From the NCBI RefSeq assembly GCF_001436225.1, contig NZ_AYYO01000010.1, positions 62,001 to 126,000 of the forward strand: a DNA stretch of 64,000 nucleotides. Direction: 5' to 3'. Of the stretch, positions 43,431 to 51,815 are shown in pieces (the stretch's first letter is position 1; each line of letters starts with the position of its first letter). The notes under the pieces were generated by a model that saw nothing but the letters and a program-made list of their open reading frames with translations, did no database searches and was not told the origin of the DNA. Position numbers and translations under genes: made by a program. This DNA is from Lacticaseibacillus sharpeae JCM 1186 = DSM 20505. Its GTDB lineage: Bacteria > Bacillota > Bacilli > Lactobacillales > Lactobacillaceae.

Positions 43431-45137
43431 ATGTCATTTGACGGCATGTTTACCCACGCTATGACCGGCGAACTAGCGGGGTTACTCACTGGCGGTCGGG
43501 TCACCAAGGTCCAACAACCGTACCAGAACGAAATTGTGCTGACCATTCGTGCGAACGGGAAAAACCGGCCATTGCTGCTGTCGGCGAACCCGCAGTACGC
43601 GCGCGTGCAGATTACCGCGATTCCGTTCGCCAACCCCGCGGTTCCGTCGAACTTCACGATGGCGCTGCGCAAGTACCTGGCCGCGGCCACTTTGACCAGC
43701 CTGACCCAGGTCGGTGCTGACCGTGTGCTGCACCTTGATTTCGCGAGTCGGGATGAACTTGGTGACGACATCAAGTTGCGCCTGGTCGTCGAACTGATGG
43801 GCCGGCATTCTAACATTACCCTCTTGAATGTGGGCACGAACCGCATCATCGATCTGATTCGCCACGTGCCGGCGGACGAAAACCGCTACCGCTTGCTGAT
43901 GCCGGGGGCCGATTACGTGGAGCCACCCCACCAGGACAAGCTCGATCCCTTTACGGCGCAGAGCTCTGACTGGGTACCACTTGTCGAACAAGCCGACAAT
44001 GCGGCGGACTTGGCTAAGCTGCTCCAGGGACGTTTCCAAGGCCTGGCCCGGGACTCCGCTGTTGAGCTGGCCACGCGGATGACTAGCGGGCTGCCAGGGG
44101 CGGCCTGGAGCGGCTTCTTTGACGCACTCGATCATCCGACCGCGACGATTACGACGGACAAGAAGGAATACTTCACCGCCACCGGCTACGTGACGCTTGC
44201 GGGCGAGCGCCAAGTCTTCCCCACCCTCTCGGAGATGCTGGATGCGTTCTACGCGCAAAAGGCTGAACGGGCACGGGTGAACCAGGTCGGGGCCACCGTA
44301 ATCCGGGTGCTGAAGAACAACACCGACCGTGTAACCTCGAAGCTCAAGAAGTTGAATCGTTCGCTGGAAGAAAGCGCCAAGGCTGACCGGCTGCGTATTC
44401 GTGGCGAAATTTTGACCACGTACCTCGGGCAAGTACCGCGCGGGGCCACAAGCGTTACCTTGCCTAACTTCTACGACGACATGCAGCCACTCAAGATTGC
44501 GCTGGCCCCGGAACTAGGTCCAAACCAGAACGCCCAGAAGTACTTCACGCGGTACCAGAAGCTGCGCAACTCGGTCTCCCACGTCCACGAACAGATTGCC
44601 GTGGCCACGGATGAGTTGAACTACCTGCAGAGCATCAGTGCCCTGGTGGATTTGGCCGCGCCTAAGGACCTTGAGGATATTAAGACCGAGCTGACCCAAG
44701 CCGGCTACATTCGCCAGACGAAGAGCAAGGGCAAGAAGAAGGCCCGCGTGAAGGTGGCTAAGCCCGACACCTTCTGGGCCAGCGACGGCACCAAGATTCT
44801 GGTCGGCAAGAATAATTTGCAAAACGACCAGCTGACGCTCAAGACGGCCGCGAAGGACGATATCTGGCTCCACGCCAAGGACGTTCCTGGCTCCCACGTC
44901 ATCATCGACAGCAACCACCCCTCGGACCAGACACTGGTGGAAGCCGCCAAGCTGGCCGCGTACTACTCACGCTCCCAGAATTCCGGGAACGTGCAGGTCG
45001 ATTACATTCAGGTCAAACGCATCAAGAAGCCTAACGGGGCCAAGCCCGGCTATGTGATTTACACCGGGCAAAAGACGATGGCGGTCACACCAACCAAGGA
45101 ATTAGTCGATAAGTTGCGGATCAAACCCACAATTTAA
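43431..45137 (+). CDS. rqcH: Rqc2 homologue RqcH (NFACT protein, also annotated FbpA)
   Basis: Ribosome-quality-control factor that binds stalled 50S-peptidyl-tRNA complexes and recruits tRNA-Ala to add poly-alanine tails. In 568 residues: NFACT-N domain at the start (SFDGMFTHAM, then VVELMGRHSNITL near residue 122-134), the HhH and coiled-coil middle (about 270-430), and the C-terminal NFACT-R domain (about 445-555) with DDIWLHAKDVPGSH. The older name, fibronectin-binding protein, reflects a surface-binding observation in streptococci. Start ATG 43431 after AAGGAGAG. Transcribed alone. Confidence 0.95.
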   Translation: MSFDGMFTHAMTGELAGLLTGGRVTKVQQPYQNEIVLTIRANGKNRPLLLSANPQYARVQITAIPFANPAVPSNFTMALRKYLAAATLTSLTQVGADRVLHLDFASRDELGDDIKLRLVVELMGRHSNITLLNVGTNRIIDLIRHVPADENRYRLLMPGADYVEPPHQDKLDPFTAQSSDWVPLVEQADNAADLAKLLQGRFQGLARDSAVELATRMTSGLPGAAWSGFFDALDHPTATITTDKKEYFTATGYVTLAGERQVFPTLSEMLDAFYAQKAERARVNQVGATVIRVLKNNTDRVTSKLKKLNRSLEESAKADRLRIRGEILTTYLGQVPRGATSVTLPNFYDDMQPLKIALAPELGPNQNAQKYFTRYQKLRNSVSHVHEQIAVATDELNYLQSISALVDLAAPKDLEDIKTELTQAGYIRQTKSKGKKKARVKVAKPDTFWASDGTKILVGKNNLQNDQLTLKTAAKDDIWLHAKDVPGSHVIIDSNHPSDQTLVEAAKLAAYYSRSQNSGNVQVDYIQVKRIKKPNGAKPGYVIYTGQKTMAVTPTKELVDKLRIKPTI

Positions 45138-45144
45138 AGCAGAG

Positions 45145-45175
45145 AACCAGCAGGCAGCCGACCTGCTGGTTTTTC
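45145..45175 (+). terminator. rqcH terminator
   Basis: AACCAGCAGG (45145-45154) and CCTGCTGGTT (45162-45171), then TTTC. Confidence 0.92.
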
Positions 45176-45246
45176 TTTGCCAAAAATTGCCGCTAGTACG
45201 CAACTGTAAATAATTTTTCTTATGTCAACTTCCCTTTCCCTGCACA

Positions 45247-45287
45247 CAAACAAGCGCGTCAACCATTCACGGCTGACGCGCTTGTTT
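45247..45287 (-). terminator. carB terminator
   Basis: CAAGCGCGTCA (45251-45261) and TGACGCGCTTG (45274-45284), flanked by AAA/TTT; the minus strand continues T-rich. Confidence 0.88.
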
Positions 45288-45296
45288 TATGTTCAA

Positions 45297-48173
45297 CTAA
45301 GCATCGGTACGGGTGTTAATCAGTGGGGCCAGCGAGAATGCGCGGGCTTCGAACACCTGTAAAATCGCGTCGGCGGCAACCGTGTTCAGAATTGGCACGG
45401 TGTGGGCCGTGGCTCGGCGCCGCAACTCATCGTCTGGTTCGTTCATCACGATTAGTTGAACACTGTTGAGGTGCTTGGCGTGTTCAGGCCCGACAATCTG
45501 GAAGCCGAGGCTGGCGAGCCGTGGCGCTAAGTTTTCGCGGTCAGTTGTCCCCTCTTCCAGCAGCACGGTGCCGTGGTCGGGCAACGGCTCGTGGGCGGCG
45601 GCAAAGGCCTTGATGAGTGCCTTCCCCAGGCTGAGGTCGGTACCCATGACCAGACCAGTTTGGACCATTTCGGGGATGGTTTTACCGGGTGCGATCAGCC
45701 CGCTGCGCAATACTGGCAGCAGGACGTGGACGCCGGGAGCCTGGGCAAGCTGCCCCGATTCAACGCCGCAATCCGCCAGCTTTTGGCCGAGCAAGACCCG
45801 GCAGGCCAGCGAAATGGCGTCTGAACGCAAAGTTTTGGCCAAAAATGGCACGGTGGCACTGGCGCTAGGACCGATGAAAGTGACGGTGATTGTGCCATTT
45901 TCGACGACCATATCCGCGTGCACGAAGCCAATCAGGCCCATCATCTGGCTCATGGTCACGGTGATTTCGATGGCCTTATCGGTGAGCGGTGCGGCCTTCT
46001 TGCGCGGTGGGGTCACGGCCAAAACGGTGCCGGCGCGACTTTCATTCTGCTCAAGACTGTTGATGACACCGAGCACCGCAACGGTTTCCCCGTCCGCAAT
46101 GGCGTCAACGGCCAGGTGGGTAGCCTCGATGGTTGTTTCCACATTTCGGTTCTGCTCTACCCGCCATTCTGCATCGCTCAGGCCGTCCAGAACGGCGTCT
46201 AGCTGTGCGTGCGGAACTTTGCGCGTTGCCCCGACAGTCGAGCCGAGAACGGGAATGTCGAGCTTACTGAGCATCCGGGCCACACTACTCCCCTCGCGAC
46301 CGGCAGTTTGGCAAATCACACCGACGGGCTGCTCGATGGCGACAATGTCGCGAATCAGTTCGGGGGCCACGTTACTGATGTAGTGCTTGGCGCCTGGGCA
46401 AATCAGCGGGCGCGGACTGCTGCCGACCAAAATTGGGGTGTAGCCCGCATCGTGAATCGCCGTGAGCATCTTCGTACTGATGGACTCGTGGGCCAAGTTG
46501 AGCCATGGCGCCGCTGCATTTGGCGCCAGCACAATGACCCGTTTAATGCCTTCAGCAACGCTTTCGTTTTCCTGCTCGTAGGTCGCATAGAACGTTGCGG
46601 TTGGTTGTTCAATCAGCCCCATGCCGTCCAGCGACTTGAAGGTGGGCAGAATTCCTGCCTCTTGGCGCAGCTGGTGCACCGCGTCCTCCTTGGTCTGCCA
46701 GATGTTAGCGACGGTGGTGTCCAGGAACCCGTACCGCTTAGCCGTGTGCAACAGGTCGGTGTCCAGCGGGTTGGCCCGTAATTCTTTCACCGTCCGCACC
46801 AAAGTGGCCACCGCCGCGATGAAGATTCGGTTGACGTGGGCCAGTTCGGCCAATTCGGCGACGGTGTAATCGCGTTCCAGGGCGACCCAGAAGGCTGCTA
46901 GGCGCAAATCACTAGGATGAATGATGTGCTGGGTCAGCTCGTCTTCATCCCAAGCCCGCATGCTGGCGGGGATGACGGTTGTTGGCGCTTGGCGCAACGA
47001 GTAGATTCCCTGAAGCAGCACCGATTCCAGCATGCGGCCAGCGGTGATGATGGCCCCGCCAGCGGCCAATTGTGGCCCGAGTTTGGCCCCACTGAGCCCA
47101 GATTGTGGGAACTGCGGGAACCGCGCGACGATGGCGTCGATACCGGGTTCAATGTCGGCCACCATTTTGGGCGCATCCGGGGCCTCGGCGTTGATGTTGA
47201 TGTCTGGCAGGTTCTTACCGAGCGCTACGGCCGTGTTGACGGTAGCCACAGGGTAACCGGTGGCGCGTTCAACCAGGTCGGTTGCCCAGGCAAGTCCCAA
47301 GCGGAATTTGAGCATGTACCAGGTCGGACTGTTCGGGTCGATGGCAAACGAAACGGTTGCTACCCCCTGCAAGTCCAGCGCACGGGCCACCTTGAAGCAG
47401 GCGCTACGCAGAGCGCTGCGGTCGCTATCGGTGAGCGATTGTGCGGGCGTAATGGTTGTGGTGTTGACCGGGTTTACCCCCACCGGATCGAAGTTCTCCA
47501 GGGTGCCGAGGAGAACGCAATTGTCGGCCGCATCACGCATGACTACGAGTTCAACGGCCTTATAACTACGAATGGCGCGTTCAATCAGGATTTTGCCGCC
47601 ACCGATACTGTCCGTAATCAGGCGAATCAGCTCCACACTGTTGCGCGCGATGCCCCGGGTTTGCCCCCGCCGCATCATGACTGGGTAGCCGATGTCGTTG
47701 GCAATCGCCAGTGCCTGTTCCTGGTTGTCCGTGTAGGTGGATTCCGGAAGTGGAATTTGCAGGTCCGCGAGCAAGTTGCGCAGCGCCTCACCATTTTCGG
47801 TTTGGCTAATTGCGCTGAGGGGACTGCCAAGTACTTGCACGCCTAATGCGGCCAGCAAGCCGTTTGCCGCGACTTTTTGCACAATATCGAGCGCGATTTG
47901 GCCCCCGGCGCTAGCGAGTACTGCGTCCGGCTTTTCTCGCCGCAGCACCTGGCTGACGAATTCGGTGGTCAGCGGAGCAACGTAAAAGCGGGCCGCCATG
48001 CGCTCGTCACGGAAGACGTTGGGGTCGGACGTGACCAGAATGACGGTTTTACCCGCCGCGACGAGCGCCCGACAGCTCAAATCGGTGTCGGCCGCAGACG
48101 TTGCGGGCTGGGCGGAACTGACGGGCCCTGAACCAATAACAAGGACTGTGTTGAATGTTGACAAAGAAGTCAT
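45297..48173 (-). CDS. CarB-like protein with both ATP-grasp sites degenerate
   Basis: Recognisable along its whole length as the large subunit of carbamoyl-phosphate synthase, but 958 residues instead of about 1060. Preserved features: VLVIGSGP (11-17), ENFDPVGV (226-233), ATGYP (304-308), the oligomerisation domain (about 365-540, ending YATYEQENE) and a shortened C-terminal MGS-like domain (about 835-958). Lost features: the first glycine loop GGTGGG is deleted after R168; the metal ligands Glu and Asn of the first EVNPR motif are Lys289 and Arg291; those of the second are Phe766 and Gly768, with both arginines gone; and about 90 residues of the second ATP-binding subdomain are missing before VDAIADGE (689-696). 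ATP use should be impossible. The frame is intact, twelve bases after carA. A TTG at 48164 has better ribosome spacing than the ATG. Confidence 0.88.
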   Translation of the reverse strand: MTSLSTFNTVLVIGSGPVSSAQPATSAADTDLSCRALVAAGKTVILVTSDPNVFRDERMAARFYVAPLTTEFVSQVLRREKPDAVLASAGGQIALDIVQKVAANGLLAALGVQVLGSPLSAISQTENGEALRNLLADLQIPLPESTYTDNQEQALAIANDIGYPVMMRRGQTRGIARNSVELIRLITDSIGGGKILIERAIRSYKAVELVVMRDAADNCVLLGTLENFDPVGVNPVNTTTITPAQSLTDSDRSALRSACFKVARALDLQGVATVSFAIDPNSPTWYMLKFRLGLAWATDLVERATGYPVATVNTAVALGKNLPDININAEAPDAPKMVADIEPGIDAIVARFPQFPQSGLSGAKLGPQLAAGGAIITAGRMLESVLLQGIYSLRQAPTTVIPASMRAWDEDELTQHIIHPSDLRLAAFWVALERDYTVAELAELAHVNRIFIAAVATLVRTVKELRANPLDTDLLHTAKRYGFLDTTVANIWQTKEDAVHQLRQEAGILPTFKSLDGMGLIEQPTATFYATYEQENESVAEGIKRVIVLAPNAAAPWLNLAHESISTKMLTAIHDAGYTPILVGSSPRPLICPGAKHYISNVAPELIRDIVAIEQPVGVICQTAGREGSSVARMLSKLDIPVLGSTVGATRKVPHAQLDAVLDGLSDAEWRVEQNRNVETTIEATHLAVDAIADGETVAVLGVINSLEQNESRAGTVLAVTPPRKKAAPLTDKAIEITVTMSQMMGLIGFVHADMVVENGTITVTFIGPSASATVPFLAKTLRSDAISLACRVLLGQKLADCGVESGQLAQAPGVHVLLPVLRSGLIAPGKTIPEMVQTGLVMGTDLSLGKALIKAFAAAHEPLPDHGTVLLEEGTTDRENLAPRLASLGFQIVGPEHAKHLNSVQLIVMNEPDDELRRRATAHTVPILNTVAADAILQVFEARAFSLAPLINTRTDA

Positions 48174-48185
48174 CCTTTCCTTGGG

Positions 48186-49262
48186 CTAGTACCCGGTATC
48201 CGTTGCGTCCATTAATTCCATGAACTCGGTGATTACGTGATCCGCGTCCCCACTGCCCGGCGCACCTTCTGGTTGGAACTGCACGGAAAATGCGGGGAAC
48301 AAGCGGTGCCGCAGCCCTTCGATGGACCCGTCCACGACGTTTACGTGCGTCACGAGCAGTTTGTCGGGTTGAATGCTATCGCTGCGGACACCGTAGCTGT
48401 GGTTTTGGGTGGTAATGTCCACGCGGCCGGTCGCAACTTCACGCACGGGGAAGTTAATCCCGTGGTGCTCGTTTGCTAAGCGCACGATTTCGGCGCCGTT
48501 CGCCCGGGCAAATAACTCATGGCCCAGGCCAATCGCAAGCAGCGGTACTTTGCCCTGAATATCACGAATCATCTGTTCGGCATACGCGACGTCGCCCGGG
48601 TTACCGGGGCCATCTGACAGCACGACGCCATCGGGACTGAGGCTCAGGATGCTCTCCGCCTTCGTGGGTGCGGGCACGATGGTCAAGTTGCAGTCGCGGA
48701 CAGCTAGTGCCCGCAGCAAGCTGTGCTTCAGGCCGAAGTCGACTACCACGACGTTCCGCCCCGTGGCTGGGGATGGATATGGTTTTTCCGTTGATACCTG
48801 CTGCACCTGGTTGTGGGGCAAAACGAGCGCCCGCAGTTGGTCGTAGGCGTGCTCGTCGTCAGCGTCGACGATACTGGCCTTAAATGGGTGGCCCGCTGCG
48901 TTCACGTGGCGCATGAGGGCACGGGTATCAATCCCGTAAATGGCGGGAATGCGCTGCCGGGTTAAGTATTCGTCCAGCGTCATCTTGCTGGCAACGTGGC
49001 CCGGAACATCTGCCAGGCCAGCAACCACGACCCCCTTGAGTGCGGGGTCGATGCTTTCGTAGTCATCACGATTAATCCCCACCGTGCCGACGAGCGGCGC
49101 CGTGAAGACGATAATCTTGCCTGTATTCACCTTGTCCGTGATTGTTGCCTGGTAGCCGGTCATCCCGGTTTGAATGACCAGTTCCCCGGTGCTGACGATT
49201 GGGGCGCCGAAGCCAGTGCCGGCATATGATGTGCCATCGTCGAGAATTAAGTAGCGGCGCAT
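48186..49262 (-). CDS. CarA-like protein lacking the glutaminase Cys and His
   Basis: Clear homologue of the small subunit of carbamoyl-phosphate synthase, 358 residues, normal length. The N-terminal domain has GTGFGA, TGMTGYQ and GIDTRALMRH; the glutaminase domain (about 168-355) has VVVDFGLKHSLLRALA and LSDGPGNP. The nucleophile elbow, GICLGHQ in active enzymes, reads AIGLGHE: codon 245 (48528-48530) is GGC, one base from TGC. The catalytic His of YHPEASPG is Gln330 (CAA, 48273-48275) in FQPEGAPG; only the Glu remains. It cannot release ammonia from glutamine by the usual route. Own promoter likely at 49338; ribosome site GAGGGTGG. Confidence 0.9.
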   Translation of the reverse strand: MRRYLILDDGTSYAGTGFGAPIVSTGELVIQTGMTGYQATITDKVNTGKIIVFTAPLVGTVGINRDDYESIDPALKGVVVAGLADVPGHVASKMTLDEYLTRQRIPAIYGIDTRALMRHVNAAGHPFKASIVDADDEHAYDQLRALVLPHNQVQQVSTEKPYPSPATGRNVVVVDFGLKHSLLRALAVRDCNLTIVPAPTKAESILSLSPDGVVLSDGPGNPGDVAYAEQMIRDIQGKVPLLAIGLGHELFARANGAEIVRLANEHHGINFPVREVATGRVDITTQNHSYGVRSDSIQPDKLLVTHVNVVDGSIEGLRHRLFPAFSVQFQPEGAPGSGDADHVITEFMELMDATDTGY

Positions 49263-49291
49263 GTAACCACCCTCTCTATATGTAAAGCGCG

Positions 49292-49343
49292 TTGGCCGTT
49301 TGCTTTGGCGGCCAAAAGAATATTTGTCACGCTTTCAATTATA
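49292..49343 (-). promoter_or_regulatory. carAB promoter element and leader hairpin
   Basis: On the minus strand TATAAT at 49338-49343. The leader then has an exact inverted repeat, TTGGCCG (49292-49298) and CGGCCAA (49309-49315). No PyrR-binding sequence was found in this leader. Confidence 0.45.
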
Positions 49344-49411
49344 TGTGCTTTTGCCAAGTTTTACTACCTACAAACGCCATTATCCGTTGCGGTGGTCGCG
49401 GTGGCGCCGGC

Positions 49412-49462
49412 AAAAAAACCGCCCAGTTGCCGCCCCCAAGGACGCAAGCTGTGCGGTTTTTG
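49412..49462 (-). terminator. pyrP terminator
   Basis: AAAACCGC (49415-49422) pairs with GCGGTTTT (49453-49460), with further pairing inside; the minus strand ends in TTTTTTT. It separates pyrP from carAB. Confidence 0.85.
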
Positions 49463-50755
49463 TTAGTCTTCGTTGGCCGCCTTTTGCGGCAGAATTAAGT
49501 TCATGAGAATTCCGATGACCGTGGCCAGAGCCAGACCAGAGAACGTGTAGCCGGAGAACTGCAAGCTGGCGTTCCCAATTCCGATTACGAGGATGGTCGA
49601 AGCAATCATCAGGTTGCGCTTCTTGTTGAAGTCAATCTTGTTGTCAATCAAGACGCGCAGGCCGTTACTGGCAATCACCCCAAAGAGCAGGAAGCTGATG
49701 CCACCGATGACGGGGCTGGGGATGGAACGGATGAGTGCGGCGAGCTTACCGATGAAGGCGAAGACGATGGCGAAGAAGCCGGCGCCACCGAGGACGTAGA
49801 TGGAGTGCACACGCGTCATGGCGAGCACGCCGATGTTTTCCCCGTAAGACGTAACCGCTGGGCCCCCAATCAGACTGGCGATGATGGACGCGGTCCCGTC
49901 CCCCGCCAGCGTGTGGTTCAAACCGGGATCCTTGAAGAAGTTGCGGTTGGTCAGCTTATCCAGCACCATGATGTGGCCCATGTGTTCGGTCATGGTGACG
50001 AAGGCGATTGGCGCCATGGACAAGATGGCCCCCCAGTAGAACTTCGGGGCGTAGGTGACGAACGGAATCTGGAAGTCAGGCAGGCTGAACCACTTAGCGG
50101 CGATGACGCCGGAAAAATCAACGATGCCAAAAGCCAGGGCAATCAGGTACCCGCTCACGATACCGAGCAAAATTGGCAGTAAACTGATGAATTTCTTCAG
50201 GTACATGTTGTAGATGATGGTCAAAATCAGGGTTAACATGGCCACCGCGAAGTAGCGCAGGTCGTAGACGGAACTGCCGTTTGCCAGCGTGCGCATGGTG
50301 GCGTCAGTAGCGGCGGTGCCGGCCAGTGACAAGCCGATGACCATGACGATGGGCCCAACCACTACTGGGGGCAGTGCCTTGTCAATCCAGTCACTACCGA
50401 TGAAGTTCACAATCAGTGCAACAATCAGGTAGACAATCCCGACGGCCATGGTTCCCTGCGCGATGGCGGGGTAACCGGCGCCCTTCATCAGCGCCTGCAT
50501 GACGGTGATGAAGCTAAAGGAGGAGCCCATGTACGCGGGAATCTTGCCCTTGGTAATCAGGATATACATCAGGGTCCCCACCCCACTACTCATCAGGGCG
50601 ATGGAAGGATCCAGGCCGACCAAGATGGGCACGAGCACGGTTGAGCCGAACATGGCGAATAAGTGCTGGATGGACAGCCCAATCCACTGCATGAATCCGG
50701 GGCGGTCACCGATATCAAGAACTGCTGCGTCATTGTGAAATTTTGTTTGTGCCAT
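49463..50755 (-). CDS. pyrP: Uracil permease (NCS2 family)
   Basis: Proton-coupled importer of uracil, 430 residues, about 14 helices. FGSTVLVPILVGLDPS near residue 34-49 and the signature around AFVTMTEHMGHIMVLDK near residue 235-250, plus the QNIG-like region AVTSYGENIGVLAMTRV near residue 292-308, identify the uracil/xanthine permease family, UraA/PyrP branch. The ATG at 50755 follows AAAGGGAG; the longer frame would run back through the attenuator. It is the only intact pyr gene of this locus and stands directly behind a PyrR-type attenuator, so import of uracil is probably shut when uridine nucleotides are plentiful. Confidence 0.95.
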   Translation of the reverse strand: MAQTKFHNDAAVLDIGDRPGFMQWIGLSIQHLFAMFGSTVLVPILVGLDPSIALMSSGVGTLMYILITKGKIPAYMGSSFSFITVMQALMKGAGYPAIAQGTMAVGIVYLIVALIVNFIGSDWIDKALPPVVVGPIVMVIGLSLAGTAATDATMRTLANGSSVYDLRYFAVAMLTLILTIIYNMYLKKFISLLPILLGIVSGYLIALAFGIVDFSGVIAAKWFSLPDFQIPFVTYAPKFYWGAILSMAPIAFVTMTEHMGHIMVLDKLTNRNFFKDPGLNHTLAGDGTASIIASLIGGPAVTSYGENIGVLAMTRVHSIYVLGGAGFFAIVFAFIGKLAALIRSIPSPVIGGISFLLFGVIASNGLRVLIDNKIDFNKKRNLMIASTILVIGIGNASLQFSGYTFSGLALATVIGILMNLILPQKAANED

Positions 50756-50770
50756 GTTAACTCCCTTTCC

Positions 50771-50867
50771 AAAAAAATACCTCCCGTCCAGAGTTAGACG
50801 GGAGGCATGGTTTTGGCCGCAAGTAATCACTTGCGGGTGCCGAGTTCCTTCTAAGCCTCTCTGGACT
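50771..50867 (-). promoter_or_regulatory. PyrR-type transcription attenuator of pyrP
   Basis: On the minus strand, the PyrR-binding hairpin sequence TCCAGAGAGGCT followed by AGAAGG lies at 50847-50867. Next come a perfect CCGCAAGT/ACTTGCGG hairpin (50817-50836) and a terminator, CCTCCCGTC (complement arms 50780-50788 and 50797-50805) with an ATTTTTTT tail (50771-50778). GTCCAGAG in the binding loop is the exact complement of CTCTGGAC in the terminator, giving the alternative pairing. This is the classical UMP-dependent PyrR mechanism. Confidence 0.9.
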
Positions 50868-50897
50868 TGATTAAAGGTATTTAAATTACTGAATAGC

Positions 50898-51815
50898 TTA
50901 CCGAACTCGCCGCGTCTTGTCAATGCCGGCGCGCAAATCGGCTAGAGTTTGGGCGAAGATTGGCGGGACATCAATGCTGAAGTTCATTTCGTCGCCGGTC
51001 CGTGGGTGTTTGAAGCCCAAGACGGCGGCGTGCAGGAATTGTCCGTGCCCCGGCAACGTCTTCTTGGGGCCGTACAGTGGGTCACCCGCAACGGGGTGGC
51101 CGATGTACGCCATGTGCACGCGAATCTGGTGCGTGCGCCCGGTTTCGAGGATGCAGCGTACCAGCGTGTAGTTGCCGAAGCGTTCTTCAACGGCAAAGTG
51201 GGTCACCGCGTGCCGCCCGCCCTGCTGCACCGCAATCTTCTTGCGGTCGCGGGGGTCGCGGGCCAGGGGTGCATCGACGGTGCCCTTATCTTCCGGAATG
51301 TTGCCGTGCACAATCGCCAGGTATTCCCGACGGTTAGACTTGGCGTGCAGCTGGGCAGAAAGACTAGTCATCGCTAACTGACTTTTGGCCACCATCAGCA
51401 GCCCGGACGTATCCCGGTCAATGCGGTGGACGATGCCGGGCCGAATCACGTCATTAATGGCGGCCAGGTGGGTGTGGTACAAGAGCCCGTTGACGAGGGT
51501 GCCATCGGGGTGGCCTGGTGCGGGGTGCACGACCATTCCCTGCGGCTTGTTGACCACAATCACGTCGTCGTCTTCATACACGATGTCGACCGGAATATCC
51601 TGGGGCACGGCGTCCAGCACGGTTGGCGCTGGCGGGTTAATGTCGATGACATCCCCCTGGACAACCTTATACGATGCACGCACGTATTTGCCGTTGACGG
51701 TAATGCGCTGATCACCTAACCACTGGTGAATCTGTGACCGGGTGTAGTCGGCGAAGTGGTCCGCGAGCACCTTGTCAATCCGCCCGGACTCGCTGGTAAT
51801 GGTGAGACTAGGCAT
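50898..51815 (-). CDS. RluD-family 23S rRNA/tRNA pseudouridine synthase
   Basis: Converts uridine to pseudouridine in structured RNA. The 305 residues have an S4 RNA-binding domain (about 12-60) and the RluA-type catalytic domain with Asp133 in HRIDRDTSG; downstream GRTHQIRVH near residue 228-236 and GDPLYG near residue 245 are typical. It corresponds to Bacillus ylyB between lspA and pyrR. Its ATG overlaps the lspA stop by one base, so the two are coupled. Confidence 0.95.
   Translation of the reverse strand: MPSLTITSESGRIDKVLADHFADYTRSQIHQWLGDQRITVNGKYVRASYKVVQGDVIDINPPAPTVLDAVPQDIPVDIVYEDDDVIVVNKPQGMVVHPAPGHPDGTLVNGLLYHTHLAAINDVIRPGIVHRIDRDTSGLLMVAKSQLAMTSLSAQLHAKSNRREYLAIVHGNIPEDKGTVDAPLARDPRDRKKIAVQQGGRHAVTHFAVEERFGNYTLVRCILETGRTHQIRVHMAYIGHPVAGDPLYGPKKTLPGHGQFLHAAVLGFKHPRTGDEMNFSIDVPPIFAQTLADLRAGIDKTRRVR

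Noticed and set aside
45297-48173. Frameshift or assembly error as cause of the short CarB
   Set aside because: The single frame keeps CarB similarity on both sides of every missing block, so the losses are in-frame deletions and substitutions rather than a shift.
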